Made by a program: the position numbers and the translations under genes
Assembly: GCA_964539385.1 (NCBI GenBank)
Contig: CAZIJC010000005.1
Span: forward strand, 1 to 64,000
Direction of reading: 5' to 3'
DNA from: JAUVZF01 sp964539385
Lineage (GTDB): Bacteria; Planctomycetota; Phycisphaerae; FEN-1346
Length of the DNA stretch: 64,000 nucleotides
Shown: positions 8,093-19,749 of the stretch, piece by piece
Numbering within the stretch: the stretch's first letter is position 1
Layout: every line of letters starts with the position of its first letter
Notes under the pieces: generated by a model
Told to the model about the DNA's origin: nothing
Databases searched by the model: none
Seen by the model: the letters and a program-made list of their open reading frames with translations, nothing else

Positions 8093-11000
8093 CACGCTAA
8101 CCCCACTTTCTTTCTGAGCAGCCACTCGGCCGTTGCCATCAGGACGATCAGGACGAGCAACGGTACGGAATCCCAAATGACGTACTCGTGGCGCTCAATC
8201 TCGACTTCCGTGACCGGTCCGAGGGAGCCGAGTACGCGCTCGGCCCGCGACGGGTCGGCCACGGTTCCATTGGTGAGTGTTGCCAGTCGGCTCAAGAGGC
8301 CCCGGTCGGGCGTCAGTTCGGCCTGTTCGGCCGGCATGGACGGATCGACCGAGAACTCGACCGACACCGAGTCGACGTTCTCTGCGGCCAGGATGGGTTT
8401 GGCGGCGGGCGCGTCGAGTTCGGCGCGGTAGGTTCCGCTGTCGAGTTCGCCGAGGTCGGCCTCGTACATGCCGGCCGAGTTCTCGACGTACTTCAGAACC
8501 TGGTGAAGGATGAGTTTCTCGCCAGCGTACACGTTGACGGCCACGTCCTTATTGCCGACGATGGGCGTGAAATCCTTCTTGGCGATCTTGGCCTGGACGC
8601 GCACCGACCCGTGCGGCGCATAGCGTGTGCGGTCGGTGCCGAGTTTGACGGTCTCGGTGCCGGCGGGCAGTTTGTTGGCGGTGGCCCACCGCAGCACCTG
8701 GCCCCAGAAGCGGTGATGGTGCGTGTCGCCGACGCGGTATCGCAGCCGCCACGTGCGGTCGAACGCGAGGAACATCACCTTGCCCGTGGCAACGTTGTGA
8801 TGGGTGATGAGTGCGTTCTCGCGTTGGAAAATGCGGCGCTTCGCGAGGATGTCTTCGTCGGGCGTCTCGTCGGGCGCGCCGCCTTCCGGCTTGGGCCGGG
8901 GCATGAAGTCCGGCGGTTCGGGAGGCATGGCGTAAGCCAGCACGGTGGCGCCCTCTTTGGCGTGCAGGATCGGATGCCGCCAGTGAATTTCCGGCAGCGC
9001 GTTCCAGATTTCCAGGTTTTCTTCCGGATTCACCTTCTGTCGCATGATGACGCTTTCGCGTCCTTCGGCGGTGAGGTTGACGCGGAACTCCTTCTCGGGC
9101 GGCGCCGCAATCGGCTTGGTGGACGTCTCGAACATGACCGGCAGGATTTCCGCGAGACCCGCGTCGCCGTAAGTGTGCGGCGTGTGAAGCGGTCCGGCGA
9201 CCACGATCAGCGTTCCGCCGCGCTCGGACACGAACCGCCGGAGGATTCGCTGCTGGTCCTGGTCGATGAACTCCGCCGACACGTCGCCGAGAATGATGAC
9301 GTCGAATTTCAGCCACTCCGTCTCATCCTTCGGCAGGGCCATGGCCTCGACCTCTTCGAGGTCGCGAGACGCCGACGCATAGGTCGTCGCCGGCTGGGGC
9401 ACGCCTTCGATCCGGTCCGGCTCCAGCAGCACGTACTGGAGGTGGACGGTCTTGTCGCGGCCGGCAAAGAGGTTCTTGATGTAGCGGAACTCCCATCGCG
9501 GGCGGCCCTCGATGAGGAGCAGTTGCGTCCGCTCGTCCGAGACGCTTACCGCCAGCGGGTACTGGTTGTTGGTGGTCAGGACCTCGCCGTCGAACTTCTC
9601 GATGTGGATGGCGTACCGGTGAAGCCCCGCGTCCTTGGGTTCGTCGGCCAACTGGACTCGCGCGCGGTAGGCGTCGGTCGGCACGCGGACAGAGTGGGTA
9701 TCGACCGTCTTGTCGCCGTCCTGGAGCGTGACCTTGACCTGCTTTGAGGCCAGGCCGTCGAGTTTGACCTGTGTGGTGATGAAGACCCGGTCGCCGGTGG
9801 CGATGGCCTCGGGCGCTTCGACGCTGATGATGCCGGCGTCGATCGGGGGCTTCTCGCCGCCCAGTACGATCGAGGAGACCGGCACCTGCCGGATGCCAAG
9901 TTGCCGGACGAGCGGCTCAACGCTCTTGGTGGCGTTGTGGCGGCCGTCGCTCAGCAGGAGGATGCCCGAGAGCCGCTCGTCCGACATCTCGGTCATCACC
10001 TTCTCGAATGCCGCCGTAAAGTCGGTCTGCTGCCGCTCGGAGGGCAGGGCGGCGGCGTCGCCGGGCAGGCCCTCCCGGGTGCCCTTGTAGGTGTCGGCGT
10101 AAGCCTTCAGGTCGACCTCGGCGGGCTCGGAGGCGAACGTGTACACCTTGACGCCGTAGTCCGCCTGGAGCCGGTCGAGCAAACTCTTGCCCTTTTCGCT
10201 CTCGTCGCCCGGCTTCTCGGCCCCGGCGGGCGGGCGGTGCAGAAGGATGTCGCGGGCCAGCGCAAGCCGCTTCTTGCCGGCGAGGGCATCGACCCCGGCC
10301 CGCACCTCGGCCTCGAGCGAGGCGTAAACGGCCCCGTCAAGGGCACGGGCCATGGCTGCCGTCTTCGACGCCAGGCCTGCCAGTTCGGTTGCCGCCCGGC
10401 GGACCGTGGCCAGGAGCCGGTCGTGCTCGCCCACCAGACGGTCGGCATTGTCCTTGCTCGTCAGCGTGACGGCTTCCTTGAGACGATCCCGGAGGGGGCT
10501 GGTGATCTTCTTGCGGATGTCCTCGAGGCCCTTGACGAGGGAGTCGTCGAGTTTCAGGGAGGCTTTGAGCGGCTCGGCGATCGTCTCGGCCTTTTCGGCC
10601 AGGGTCCCGTCGGCCTTCGTAAAGGCGTCGTTCATGTCGGCGCGGCGGGACTGGAGTTGCTGCTTGCGGGCCTCGGTGTCGAGCGTGCCGAGCGACGCCA
10701 GCCATTCTGCCTGGGCGGCAAGGTCGTGGCCTATCGTGTCCAACTCCTCCGCCAGACGGTCCAACGCGAAGGGGCGGCGGGCGCCCTGGAGCGAAAGGGC
10801 TTCGGCCAGGCGGATCTTCTCGGCAGGCCCCAGTTGCGTGTCCGGCACGAACATCGACGCGCTCGTGTCCAGCATGACCGTCACCCAGCGTTGAATCGTC
10901 TTGTCGAGGTTCCACGGGCGGACCGGCTGGGCGAGCATGATGATGACCAGGACGATAATCCCCACGCGCAGGGCCGACAGGGCCAAGCCCGCGCCCCGGG

Positions 11001-11319
11001 AGATCGTGCGGCGCTCCAGCGCATACAGACCAAGGGCGATCTCGACGGCCAGCGCGCCCAGCAGGGCGATGGGCCACAGCGGCCAGTTGGTCGCCAGGAC
11101 GAGCCCGCGCTGAAGCGCCTGCCACACCGCCAGCAGCGTCAGAAAGCCGACGGCCGCGAGAACAACGAACCGCACGGCTTGCTCGCCCATGCCCTTCGGA
11201 CGGCGCCAGACGAAATGGAGAAGGATCCACAGCCCGGCGGCGGCAAGGGCCATCACGTACACCAGCACCGTCGGCACCGACTCGGGTAACACGTAATGCT
11301 GTTCGGCGGTTGGAATCAT
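8092..11319 (-). CDS. Membrane VWA / glutamine-amidotransferase-like protein
   Basis: 1075 residues. Membrane segments near residues 16-38, 50-68, 80-100 and 112-130 are followed by a split von Willebrand A domain starting with DTSAS at about 151-155 (a MIDAS motif). There is a helical insert, and the VWA pattern returns around GILLLSDGRHN. A Rossmann/GATase1-like region follows (VIILGDVSAEFIDQ), then beta domains and a last membrane helix before RKKVGLA. This is the usual planctomycete partner of BatA-like and DUF58 proteins. The start overlaps the upstream gene by four bases and the stop overlaps the DUF4175 start. A stress or envelope-integrity role is inferred from the family. Confidence 0.75.
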   Translation of the reverse strand: MIPTAEQHYVLPESVPTVLVYVMALAAAGLWILLHFVWRRPKGMGEQAVRFVVLAAVGFLTLLAVWQALQRGLVLATNWPLWPIALLGALAVEIALGLYALERRTISRGAGLALSALRVGIIVLVIIMLAQPVRPWNLDKTIQRWVTVMLDTSASMFVPDTQLGPAEKIRLAEALSLQGARRPFALDRLAEELDTIGHDLAAQAEWLASLGTLDTEARKQQLQSRRADMNDAFTKADGTLAEKAETIAEPLKASLKLDDSLVKGLEDIRKKITSPLRDRLKEAVTLTSKDNADRLVGEHDRLLATVRRAATELAGLASKTAAMARALDGAVYASLEAEVRAGVDALAGKKRLALARDILLHRPPAGAEKPGDESEKGKSLLDRLQADYGVKVYTFASEPAEVDLKAYADTYKGTREGLPGDAAALPSERQQTDFTAAFEKVMTEMSDERLSGILLLSDGRHNATKSVEPLVRQLGIRQVPVSSIVLGGEKPPIDAGIISVEAPEAIATGDRVFITTQVKLDGLASKQVKVTLQDGDKTVDTHSVRVPTDAYRARVQLADEPKDAGLHRYAIHIEKFDGEVLTTNNQYPLAVSVSDERTQLLLIEGRPRWEFRYIKNLFAGRDKTVHLQYVLLEPDRIEGVPQPATTYASASRDLEEVEAMALPKDETEWLKFDVIILGDVSAEFIDQDQQRILRRFVSERGGTLIVVAGPLHTPHTYGDAGLAEILPVMFETSTKPIAAPPEKEFRVNLTAEGRESVIMRQKVNPEENLEIWNALPEIHWRHPILHAKEGATVLAYAMPPEPPDFMPRPKPEGGAPDETPDEDILAKRRIFQRENALITHHNVATGKVMFLAFDRTWRLRYRVGDTHHHRFWGQVLRWATANKLPAGTETVKLGTDRTRYAPHGSVRVQAKIAKKDFTPIVGNKDVAVNVYAGEKLILHQVLKYVENSAGMYEADLGELDSGTYRAELDAPAAKPILAAENVDSVSVEFSVDPSMPAEQAELTPDRGLLSRLATLTNGTVADPSRAERVLGSLGPVTEVEIERHEYVIWDSVPLLVLIVLMATAEWLLRKKVGLA

Positions 11320-13895
11320 GCCTTTGATGCACCTTCAGGTTCCTGGCTCGTGACGGCCAGCAGGCTCCTGGCCCGTTGGCGGAACGTCTTGATGTCCACG
11401 GCGTCGGTTCCGAACGAAACCGTGTCGATCATGTGCATTCGGCGCTGCGTGGCGATCCAGCGCGCCAGTCCGACCTCGGCCAGCAGACCGACCAGCAGGG
11501 CGATGGCCAGGTACTTCCACAGTTCCTCACCGGGGACGCTGCCCGTGACGGCCTCGACGAGCCGGGCGGTGGTCTCTGCATGGAACAGATCGACGTGCGT
11601 GCCGGCGGCCTCGAGTTCGGCGTCCGTCAGAGGCGTCAGGCGTCCCTCCTCGGCGTCGCCGAGGACGACAAACGGAAAGCCTTTACCTGCGGCCGTGGCG
11701 GCGGGCGGCACGAGAAAGTCCTGACCGACCTTCTGCGGAACCGTCAGCCGGTAAAGGCCCGGCTCGTAAGTCCCGGCGAAGGTTACGCGCATGCCGTTGG
11801 GGGTTGCGGCCAGCGCAGCCGGGACCCGCCGATTGCCGGGCGTCAGGACCTCGGCCGGCGTCTTGGCCAGCGCCTCGGCCTGCTTTGCCGCCGACCCGGG
11901 CGATTTGGCGGGGAGTTCCATGACGAACTCCGACCCGGGCGGCACGTTCGTCTGTGCCAGTGCGGGGGCAGCCAGGTAGTAGGCCAACTCGTGGACCAGC
12001 GGAACGAAACACTTGAGCGACGGCAGGTTGCTCTCCCGCCGGTCCAGCGACATCGACGTCATAAGCACGTAGCCCTTGCCGACCCTTCGCTCCACAAGGA
12101 GCGGCTCGCCCGTGTCGAGCAGTCCGCCGACACGGACGGCCTGGTCCTTCTCGTCCACGTCAAGCGTCCAGAAGGCCGTGATGACGGCTCGCTCGACGTC
12201 CGACTGGGTCGTGTCGCGCATCAGCGCCAGCGCCGGATGGCTGAGCGTCTTCAGACCCAGATGGGCCGGAGCATCCGGCAGCGACCGGCGACGGGCCAGC
12301 CCTGCCGGGATGAACGGCTGGCCGCCCTCACTCGTCCAGCCGCCGTAGAACTCCGGAACCACTTTGTCGCCGGGGATGATGAGCAGTCCGCCTCCTGCCT
12401 GGACGAACCGCACGAGTTTGGCGCCCGTCGCCTGCGGCAGCCGCGAGACGTTGGCGAGGACCACGAGGCTGTAGCGGCCGAAATCGGTCACCGACGCGAT
12501 GTCGGGCGCGGCCACAACGGTCGGGGCGACCAGTTGGCCGAGGGCCGGCTCTGCATCGGGCTTCTTCTTGTCGGGATCCGGTTTCTTGTTCTCCTCCTCT
12601 TCGTCGATGGGCGTCAGCGCGATCTCGACGAACGCCGCGGCGCCGTCGAGCGGACGCGTGGACGGACTGCCCTCGACAATCAGTACCGGCAGTTTGTCGA
12701 TGACGGGCAGAACGCGCGTGGCCTCGTTGTCGCTGGGCATCTCGTCTTCGCTCAGGACCCTGGCGGTGACCAGGTGCGGGCCGGACTTGCTGAAGCGATA
12801 GTCGAAGCGGACCGTCTCGGCCGCATCGGGCAGCATCTCGCCGGCATCCTGCCGAGCCGCACTGGCGCCGTCAACGAGCAGTTCCACGGTGAGCGGCGCG
12901 ACGGGCGTCGTGCCGGTGTTCACGATCGCCACGTCGATTCGCACGGGGCGGTCGGTGCCGACGACCTTGCGCGAGACTCGGATGTCGCCGACGGCGGCGT
13001 TGCTGAGTTGCTGCGGCAGGTCGAGCGTGCGGCAAACGATCTGGGGCGGTGTGCGGAAGGCGTTCAGACCGGCTCCGAGGAACTTCCATCGGGCCTCGTG
13101 CTGCGTGTTCCACCCGACGCTCTGGCCGTCGGTAATCAGGACGATCTTCTTGGCCGGATTCGTCCCTTTGGCGAGGCTGGTAGCGGCGGCGCCGAGCGAA
13201 TCGAGAACCCGCATCGACCCGCCCGTGGCCATCAGGTCGTGCAGGGCCTGGGCCAGTTCCTCGCGGTCGGCGATCGGGTTCGGGACGACCGGGCGCGGCA
13301 CGGGGCCGGCCAGCAGGATGCTGATGGAATCGGCGGGGCGGCAGGCCTGGATGACGGCCTGGGCTTCCTCGATCGCGCGTTCGAAGTTCGGTTTGCCGTC
13401 CACGGGGATCGTCATGGAGGTCGAGGCGTCGATGAGGATGGCCACGTCGCGTTCGCCGCCGCTCAGCGACCATTCTCTCTGCTGAAGCACGTTCTCGATG
13501 ACCGAGGCGCCGATGGCAAAGAGGGTGAGCACCGCCGCGACGCCGAGGAGGATCCATCGCGTCCGAGCGCTCTGCCACATGGCCGCTGCAACCCCCGCCA
13601 GGATGGCGGCAATCAACATGGTGGGCAGCACGAGTGCCCAGGGGATGGTCGTGCGTGCGGGCATGAACGGTCTGGCCATGGCCAGGATAAGCAGGGCCAC
13701 GACCAGGCACCGCAGGGCCATCAGGATGATCTCTTCAATGAGGATTCTGCGGCTGCGGTGGGTCAGCGATTCGAGCAGGAACCGCATCGCCCCCCAGTCC
13801 ACGATGGTTGCCCGCTGACGGTTCAGCAGATGGATAATGATCGGGATGGCGACGGCCACCAGCCCCGTCAGCATTGCCAGGTTTAAGAAGGTCAT
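11316..13895 (-). CDS. BatA-like VWA membrane protein
   Basis: 859 residues. It begins with the BatA N-terminal signature (two helices around IIIHLLNRQR and EEIILMALRCLVVALLILAM), two more helices (about 84-106 and 113-133) and a VWA domain with DASTS at about 156-160. A CARDB-like beta region, a GATase-like fold and a C-terminal helix follow. BatA-family proteins work with MoxR AAA+ ATPases in the periplasm and membrane, affecting aerotolerance or protein maturation in other phyla. It is third in the operon, 63 bp after DUF58. Confidence 0.8.
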   Translation of the reverse strand: MTFLNLAMLTGLVAVAIPIIIHLLNRQRATIVDWGAMRFLLESLTHRSRRILIEEIILMALRCLVVALLILAMARPFMPARTTIPWALVLPTMLIAAILAGVAAAMWQSARTRWILLGVAAVLTLFAIGASVIENVLQQREWSLSGGERDVAILIDASTSMTIPVDGKPNFERAIEEAQAVIQACRPADSISILLAGPVPRPVVPNPIADREELAQALHDLMATGGSMRVLDSLGAAATSLAKGTNPAKKIVLITDGQSVGWNTQHEARWKFLGAGLNAFRTPPQIVCRTLDLPQQLSNAAVGDIRVSRKVVGTDRPVRIDVAIVNTGTTPVAPLTVELLVDGASAARQDAGEMLPDAAETVRFDYRFSKSGPHLVTARVLSEDEMPSDNEATRVLPVIDKLPVLIVEGSPSTRPLDGAAAFVEIALTPIDEEEENKKPDPDKKKPDAEPALGQLVAPTVVAAPDIASVTDFGRYSLVVLANVSRLPQATGAKLVRFVQAGGGLLIIPGDKVVPEFYGGWTSEGGQPFIPAGLARRRSLPDAPAHLGLKTLSHPALALMRDTTQSDVERAVITAFWTLDVDEKDQAVRVGGLLDTGEPLLVERRVGKGYVLMTSMSLDRRESNLPSLKCFVPLVHELAYYLAAPALAQTNVPPGSEFVMELPAKSPGSAAKQAEALAKTPAEVLTPGNRRVPAALAATPNGMRVTFAGTYEPGLYRLTVPQKVGQDFLVPPAATAAGKGFPFVVLGDAEEGRLTPLTDAELEAAGTHVDLFHAETTARLVEAVTGSVPGEELWKYLAIALLVGLLAEVGLARWIATQRRMHMIDTVSFGTDAVDIKTFRQRARSLLAVTSQEPEGASKA

Positions 13896-13958
13896 GTGCC
13901 TATGCCCCGGAGGTCGTGAAAGGGGGAACAGGCAGGCCGACTGGCGGTTGCCGGCGGC

Positions 13959-14921
13959 CTACTTGTTGCCCAATCCTTTTGTTCTGGTCTTTCGGCTTGC
14001 CAGATAATGGGCCAGCGCGACGTCGAAGTTGCGTTTGGTGGACAGGGGCACGTAGTCGACGTCCATCTGCCCGCATCCCATTTCGATGTCGCGGACGAAC
14101 CGCCGGACGCGTTCCAGGTAGTCGGCCCGGACGGCCCGCGGGTCCAACTGGACCCGCCGCATGTCCAGTTCCAGGTCGCGGAACATACTCCACCGGTCGA
14201 ACGGGAAGGTGAGTTCCTCTTCGGCCATGACGTGCAGCAGCAGGACCTCGTGCTTGCGGTAACGGAAATGATGGAGGGCGCCCAGGATCTCTTCCGTGTC
14301 GTCAAAGAGGTCCGAGATCACGATGATGAGGCCGCGCCGGTGAGCCCGTTCGGCGATATCGTGGAACACGGGGGCCAGCGCCGATTCGTCGCCCGGCGCG
14401 GTATTGGCGATTTCGTCGAGGATGACCCGCAGGTGGGTGACGCGCGAACGCGACGGGATGTACCGGCGGATCTTCGTGTCGAACGTCACCAGCCCCACGG
14501 CGTCCTGCTGGTTGATCATCAGGTGGGCCAGCGACGCCGCCAGGAACTGTCCGTACTCGAACTTCGAGAGCCTGTGGCCGTCGTGGGCGGCCGCCTGCCG
14601 GCCGGTGTAGCGCATCGAGCCGGAGGCGTCGAGCAGGATGACCGACCGCAGGTTCGTCTCCTCGATGTACTGCTTGATGTAGTAGCGGTCGCTCTTGCCG
14701 TAGACGCGCCAGTCCAGGTCGCGTATGTCGTCGCCGGGAACGTATTGGCGGTGCTCGGCGAACTCGACACTGAACCCCTTGTAAGGGCTCCTGTGGCGGC
14801 CGGAGACGAACCCTTCCACCAGGCCGCGCGCGATCAGTTCCAGCCGGTGGATCTTGGCCAGCGCGTCCGGGTCGAGCAGGCGCATGTAATCGGACGTCGT
14901 ACCACCTTGCGTTAGTGCCAT
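13959..14921 (-). CDS. DUF58 domain protein
   Basis: 320 residues with the DUF58 core GDDIRDLDWRVYGKS at about 63-77 and a VWA-type DASGS at 98-102. Its length is typical. DUF58 proteins are encoded almost invariably next to MoxR ATPases, as here (MoxR is upstream by about 100 bp), and are thought to be the MoxR substrate or adaptor. No signal peptide or membrane helix is visible, so it is probably cytosolic. Confidence 0.9.
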   Translation of the reverse strand: MALTQGGTTSDYMRLLDPDALAKIHRLELIARGLVEGFVSGRHRSPYKGFSVEFAEHRQYVPGDDIRDLDWRVYGKSDRYYIKQYIEETNLRSVILLDASGSMRYTGRQAAAHDGHRLSKFEYGQFLAASLAHLMINQQDAVGLVTFDTKIRRYIPSRSRVTHLRVILDEIANTAPGDESALAPVFHDIAERAHRRGLIIVISDLFDDTEEILGALHHFRYRKHEVLLLHVMAEEELTFPFDRWSMFRDLELDMRRVQLDPRAVRADYLERVRRFVRDIEMGCGQMDVDYVPLSTKRNFDVALAHYLASRKTRTKGLGNK

Positions 14922-15022
14922 GAAATGTCACCCGCTCTGCCGTCCGGCGGACGGCGGCCCTTAGTAGCCCCCGGCCGCGCAGGCCTGCGGCGCCCGCGCT
15001 TCCCTGACACGCCTTTGCGTCG

Positions 15023-16087
<1,065 letters not shown>

Positions 16088-16339
16088 CTATCGGCCTCCG
16101 CTCAAGGATCAGCAGGCGCCTGGATTCACCGGTTTCGGTGGCGTTCCGTGCAGCGCAGGCGCACACTCCACAGAAAACGCCTTTATAACCTGAAACCGCT
16201 GCCGGCCTCTGAGGTGGCGGCTATTATTCCCGAAAAAACCATTCACCCACGCGGGCGAAACCTGCCGCCCCGGCCCGCACGGCAGCGAAAACGCATTGAC
16301 ACTCGGCGGCCCTCGGCCATACTATAAGAGGCCGTCCGA

Positions 16340-16971
<632 letters not shown>

Positions 16972-17025
16972 GATCACCCTCCGCGGGGTCGTAGACGTAG
17001 CCGCAGATGTCGCAGACGTACTTCT

Positions 17026-18681
17026 TCATCTTGGAGTTCTCCGTTCTCTCCGGCCGCCGCGTTGCGGCGCCGGAAGCTCTGTAGGTGGGTGCACCAGTGT
17101 CCAGCGCCTGCCGTCGGCCTCAATGAGGTCGTCGGCCTCTTTCGGGCCCCAGGAGCCTGCGGCGTAGGCAGGCAGCTCGCTCACGGGACACTTGGCGCAT
17201 GCGTCGAGAATGGGTGTAAGGAATGCCCAGGCGGCCTCGACCTCGTCGCTGCGGGTGAAGAGTGTCGGGTCGCCCAGGGCGGCGTCGAGCAGGAGGCGCT
17301 CGTAGGCATCGGGCGGCTCGGCGCCGAAGGCGTCGGCGTAGCCGAAGGCCATCTCGAACGGCTGAATGCGCAGGCCGGCGCCCGGCACTTTGACCTGGAA
17401 CTGAAGCGAGATCCCCTCGTTGGGCTGGATGCGAAGGGCCAGGACGTTCGGCGCCATCGGCCCGAAGGGTGCGGCGTTGAAGAGCACCTGGGGCACGGCC
17501 CCGAAGTGGATGCTGATCTCGGTGGCCCGCACGGGCATCGCCTTGCCGGTGCGCAGGTAGAACGGCACGCCGCTCCAGCGCCAGTTGTCTACGAAGGTCT
17601 TCAGCGCGGTGTAGGTCTCGGTGGTGGAGTCGGGGGCCACTCCATCGGTGCCCCTGTAGCCGGGCAGGTGACGCCCTCCCACGTTGCCTGCGGTGTACTG
17701 GGCGCGCACGATCCCCCCTGGCATGCAGTCGCAAAGGGCCGGCCGCAGGGCATGGAGGACCTTGACCTTCTCGTCGCGCACGGCGTCGGCGTCCATGGTG
17801 CTGGGCGCTTCCATGGCGACGAGGGCGAGGAGGTGCATCATGTGGTTCTGGACCATGTCGCGGAGTGCGCCGGCCTGATCGTAGTAGGCTCCGCGCTGCT
17901 CGACGCCGACGGTCTCGCCGACGGTGATCTGGACGTGATCTACGTACTTGTGGTTCCAGATGGGCTCGAAGATGGCGTTGGCGAAGCGCAGAACAAGGAG
18001 GTTCTGGACGGTCTCCTTGCCCAGATAGTGGTCGATGCGGAAGATCTGGCTCTCGTCGAATGACGTGCGGATGTGGGCGTTGAGCGCGCGTGCGCTGCCG
18101 AGGTCGCGGCCGAAGGGTTTCTCCACGATGATGTGCGACCAAGGCCCGTCGTCGTCCGTCGGCCGCGCCAGGCCCGCGCGGCGCAACTGGTCGATGGCGG
18201 CGCGGAAGACGGCCGGCGGCGTGGCCAGGTAGAAGAGGCAGTTGTGCGGCCCCCCCCGCTCGGCGGCCATGGCCTCGAGGCGGTCGTGGAGCGCGCGGTA
18301 GCTGGCCGGGTCGCCGTAGTCGCCGACGTGGTAGTGGAGGCTGGCGGCGAACCGGCGCCAGCACTCGTCGTCGCACAGGCCGTTTCGCGAGAACGCCGCG
18401 ACGCCCTGTCGCATCTCGTCGCGAAACGCGTCGTCGGACATCTCGCGGCGAGCGAATCCGACGACGGAGAAGCGCTCAGGCAGCAGGCCCCCGCGGAAGA
18501 GGCTATAGACGGCGGGGATGAGCTTGCGCCGCGTCAGATCGCCCGAGGCGCCGAAGATCACCAGCGTGAAGGGCTCTGGCGCGACACCGTGGGGATCGCT
18601 CCTGTGTTCCGGTGTGGCTCCGGCCACTGTGTCGCCGTTGCCCACTACAACATCGCGCGCCATGGCGCTACCCATCGGCAT
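17026..18681 (-). CDS. zwf: Glucose-6-phosphate 1-dehydrogenase
   Basis: 551 residues. It oxidises glucose 6-phosphate to 6-phosphogluconolactone with NADP+/NAD+, the first step of the oxidative pentose-phosphate path. The coenzyme motif GASGDLTRRK lies at 44-53, EKPFG at 187-191, and the substrate/catalytic motif RIDHYLGKE at 215-223 contains the catalytic His. The N-terminus has about 35 extra residues before FTLVIFGASGDL, so the true start could be one of the internal Met codons. It is followed by the rubredoxin head with a 4-bp overlap and preceded by desulfoferrodoxin, suggesting NADPH supply for oxygen and superoxide defence. Confidence 0.93.
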   Translation of the reverse strand: MPMGSAMARDVVVGNGDTVAGATPEHRSDPHGVAPEPFTLVIFGASGDLTRRKLIPAVYSLFRGGLLPERFSVVGFARREMSDDAFRDEMRQGVAAFSRNGLCDDECWRRFAASLHYHVGDYGDPASYRALHDRLEAMAAERGGPHNCLFYLATPPAVFRAAIDQLRRAGLARPTDDDGPWSHIIVEKPFGRDLGSARALNAHIRTSFDESQIFRIDHYLGKETVQNLLVLRFANAIFEPIWNHKYVDHVQITVGETVGVEQRGAYYDQAGALRDMVQNHMMHLLALVAMEAPSTMDADAVRDEKVKVLHALRPALCDCMPGGIVRAQYTAGNVGGRHLPGYRGTDGVAPDSTTETYTALKTFVDNWRWSGVPFYLRTGKAMPVRATEISIHFGAVPQVLFNAAPFGPMAPNVLALRIQPNEGISLQFQVKVPGAGLRIQPFEMAFGYADAFGAEPPDAYERLLLDAALGDPTLFTRSDEVEAAWAFLTPILDACAKCPVSELPAYAAGSWGPKEADDLIEADGRRWTLVHPPTELPAPQRGGRRERRTPR

Positions 18682-18696
18682 CCGCCTACGCAGTGG

Positions 18697-19071
18697 CTAG
18701 CCCTTCCACAGGCCATGGACGTTGCAGTGCTCGCGGGCCGAAGCCTGCGGCGCATCGACGTGGAAGACGGCCTCGGGCGGGTCGCCGGGCTCCAGGAACT
18801 GCCTGTAGGCCTTCCCGTTCGCGAGCAACTCGATCCACTCGATGAAGTGCTGCTCCTTCATCGGGTGGGGGGTGCTTCCGACAGTGACGTTGAAGCCCGC
18901 GTCGATCTTCTCGACGACGGGGACGTGCTTCTCGGTGGCGGCATCGGCCGTCTGCTCCTCCAGGAGCGCCATCGGCTCGCCGCAGCAGACGAGCTCGCCT
19001 GCCCCAGCCGTGAGCACCTCGACGATGTTCCCGCAGATCTCGCACTTGTACACCTGGAGTCTCCCCGTCAT
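18697..19071 (-). CDS. dfx: Desulfoferrodoxin (superoxide reductase)
   Basis: 124 residues from ATG 19071, which is preceded by AAAGGAGAG; the frame stays open further upstream without a better site. An N-terminal desulforedoxin domain has CEIC and VCCGEP cysteines (centre I). The C-terminal neelaredoxin domain has His ligands in EKHVPV, STPHPM and EQHFIEW plus the Cys-Asn-x-His motif (EHCNVHGLW). It reduces superoxide to peroxide without making oxygen, taking electrons from rubredoxin; a rubredoxin head lies two genes away. It is typical of anaerobes and microaerophiles. Confidence 0.93.
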   Translation of the reverse strand: MTGRLQVYKCEICGNIVEVLTAGAGELVCCGEPMALLEEQTADAATEKHVPVVEKIDAGFNVTVGSTPHPMKEQHFIEWIELLANGKAYRQFLEPGDPPEAVFHVDAPQASAREHCNVHGLWKG

Positions 19072-19218
19072 CTCTTGCTCTCCTTTCTCCAGGTTGCTCC
19101 GCGCCTGGCGCGGCCTTCGGCCGCAGCCAGAGAGGAAAACTCGGGCTGCGCACACTGGATGACTCTACCAATTCTCGGCCAGGAGCTCGAAGTGGGCCTG
19201 GCCATGCGCGCAGGCCGG

Positions 19219-19734
19219 TCAGAGCTCGGGGGCCTCGGTGCCCTCGTGCACATAGCCGCAGTTGAGGCAGCGCCAGATCACCGGCTTGTCCTTCTTGAAG
19301 ACCTTGCCGCCCTCGATGTTGGCGAGGAGGGCGAGGTAGCGGCGCTCGTGCTGTCGCTTAGCGACGGCGATGGCCTCGAAGACCTTCGCGATCTCATCGA
19401 GGCCCTCGTCGCGCGACCTTGGCGAACGAGGGGTACATGTTGGTCCACTCGTGGTTCTCACCCGCCGCGGAGCCCTTGAGGTTCTGGGCGGCCGTGGCGA
19501 TGGTGCCGGCGGGGAAGGCAGCCGTGATCTCGACCTCGCCGCCCTCGAGGAACTTGAAGAGGCGCTTGGCGTGCTCGCGCTCCTGGTTGGCGGTCTCCTC
19601 GAAGATGTCGGAGACTTGGCGGAAGCCCTCCTTGAACACCGCGCTCGCGAAATACGTGTAGCGCTTCCGCGCCTGCGAATCCCCGGCAAAGGCAGTCAGC
19701 AGGTCTTCTCCGTCTGTGTGGCCTTCAGCGCCAT
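19219..19734 (-). pseudogene. Rubrerythrin, interrupted by two apparent single-base frameshifts
   Basis: Start ATG 19734 has a good AAAGGAG. Translation gives MALKAT and then a premature stop, while another frame continues GHTDGEDLLTAFAGDSQARK, so one base seems missing near 19720. The frame shifts again near 19416, between YPSFAKVAR and DEGLDEIAKVFEA. Apart from that, the di-iron helices (ExxxR, EREHAKRLF and RQHERRY types) and the C-terminal rubredoxin-like domain (CLNCGYVHEG) are present. Only the first CxxC is visible before the end, so the C-terminus is also shortened compared with full rubrerythrins. It could be a decaying gene or a consensus error in a low-coverage assembly. Confidence 0.75.
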
Positions 19735-19749
19735 GTGCGACTCCTTTAT

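Noticed and set aside
8093..8176. Longer N-terminus for the DUF4175-type protein (start at 8176)
   Set aside because: It would overlap the upstream gene by 85 bp; ATG 8092 gives a standard four-base overlap.
11376..13886. Long plus-strand frame of 836 codons opposite the BatA-like gene
   Set aside because: It is the GC-rich shadow of a clearly recognisable minus-strand gene and has Arg/Gly/Asp-biased composition without any domain. The same applies to 8188-9747, 6320-8077 and 9901-11289.
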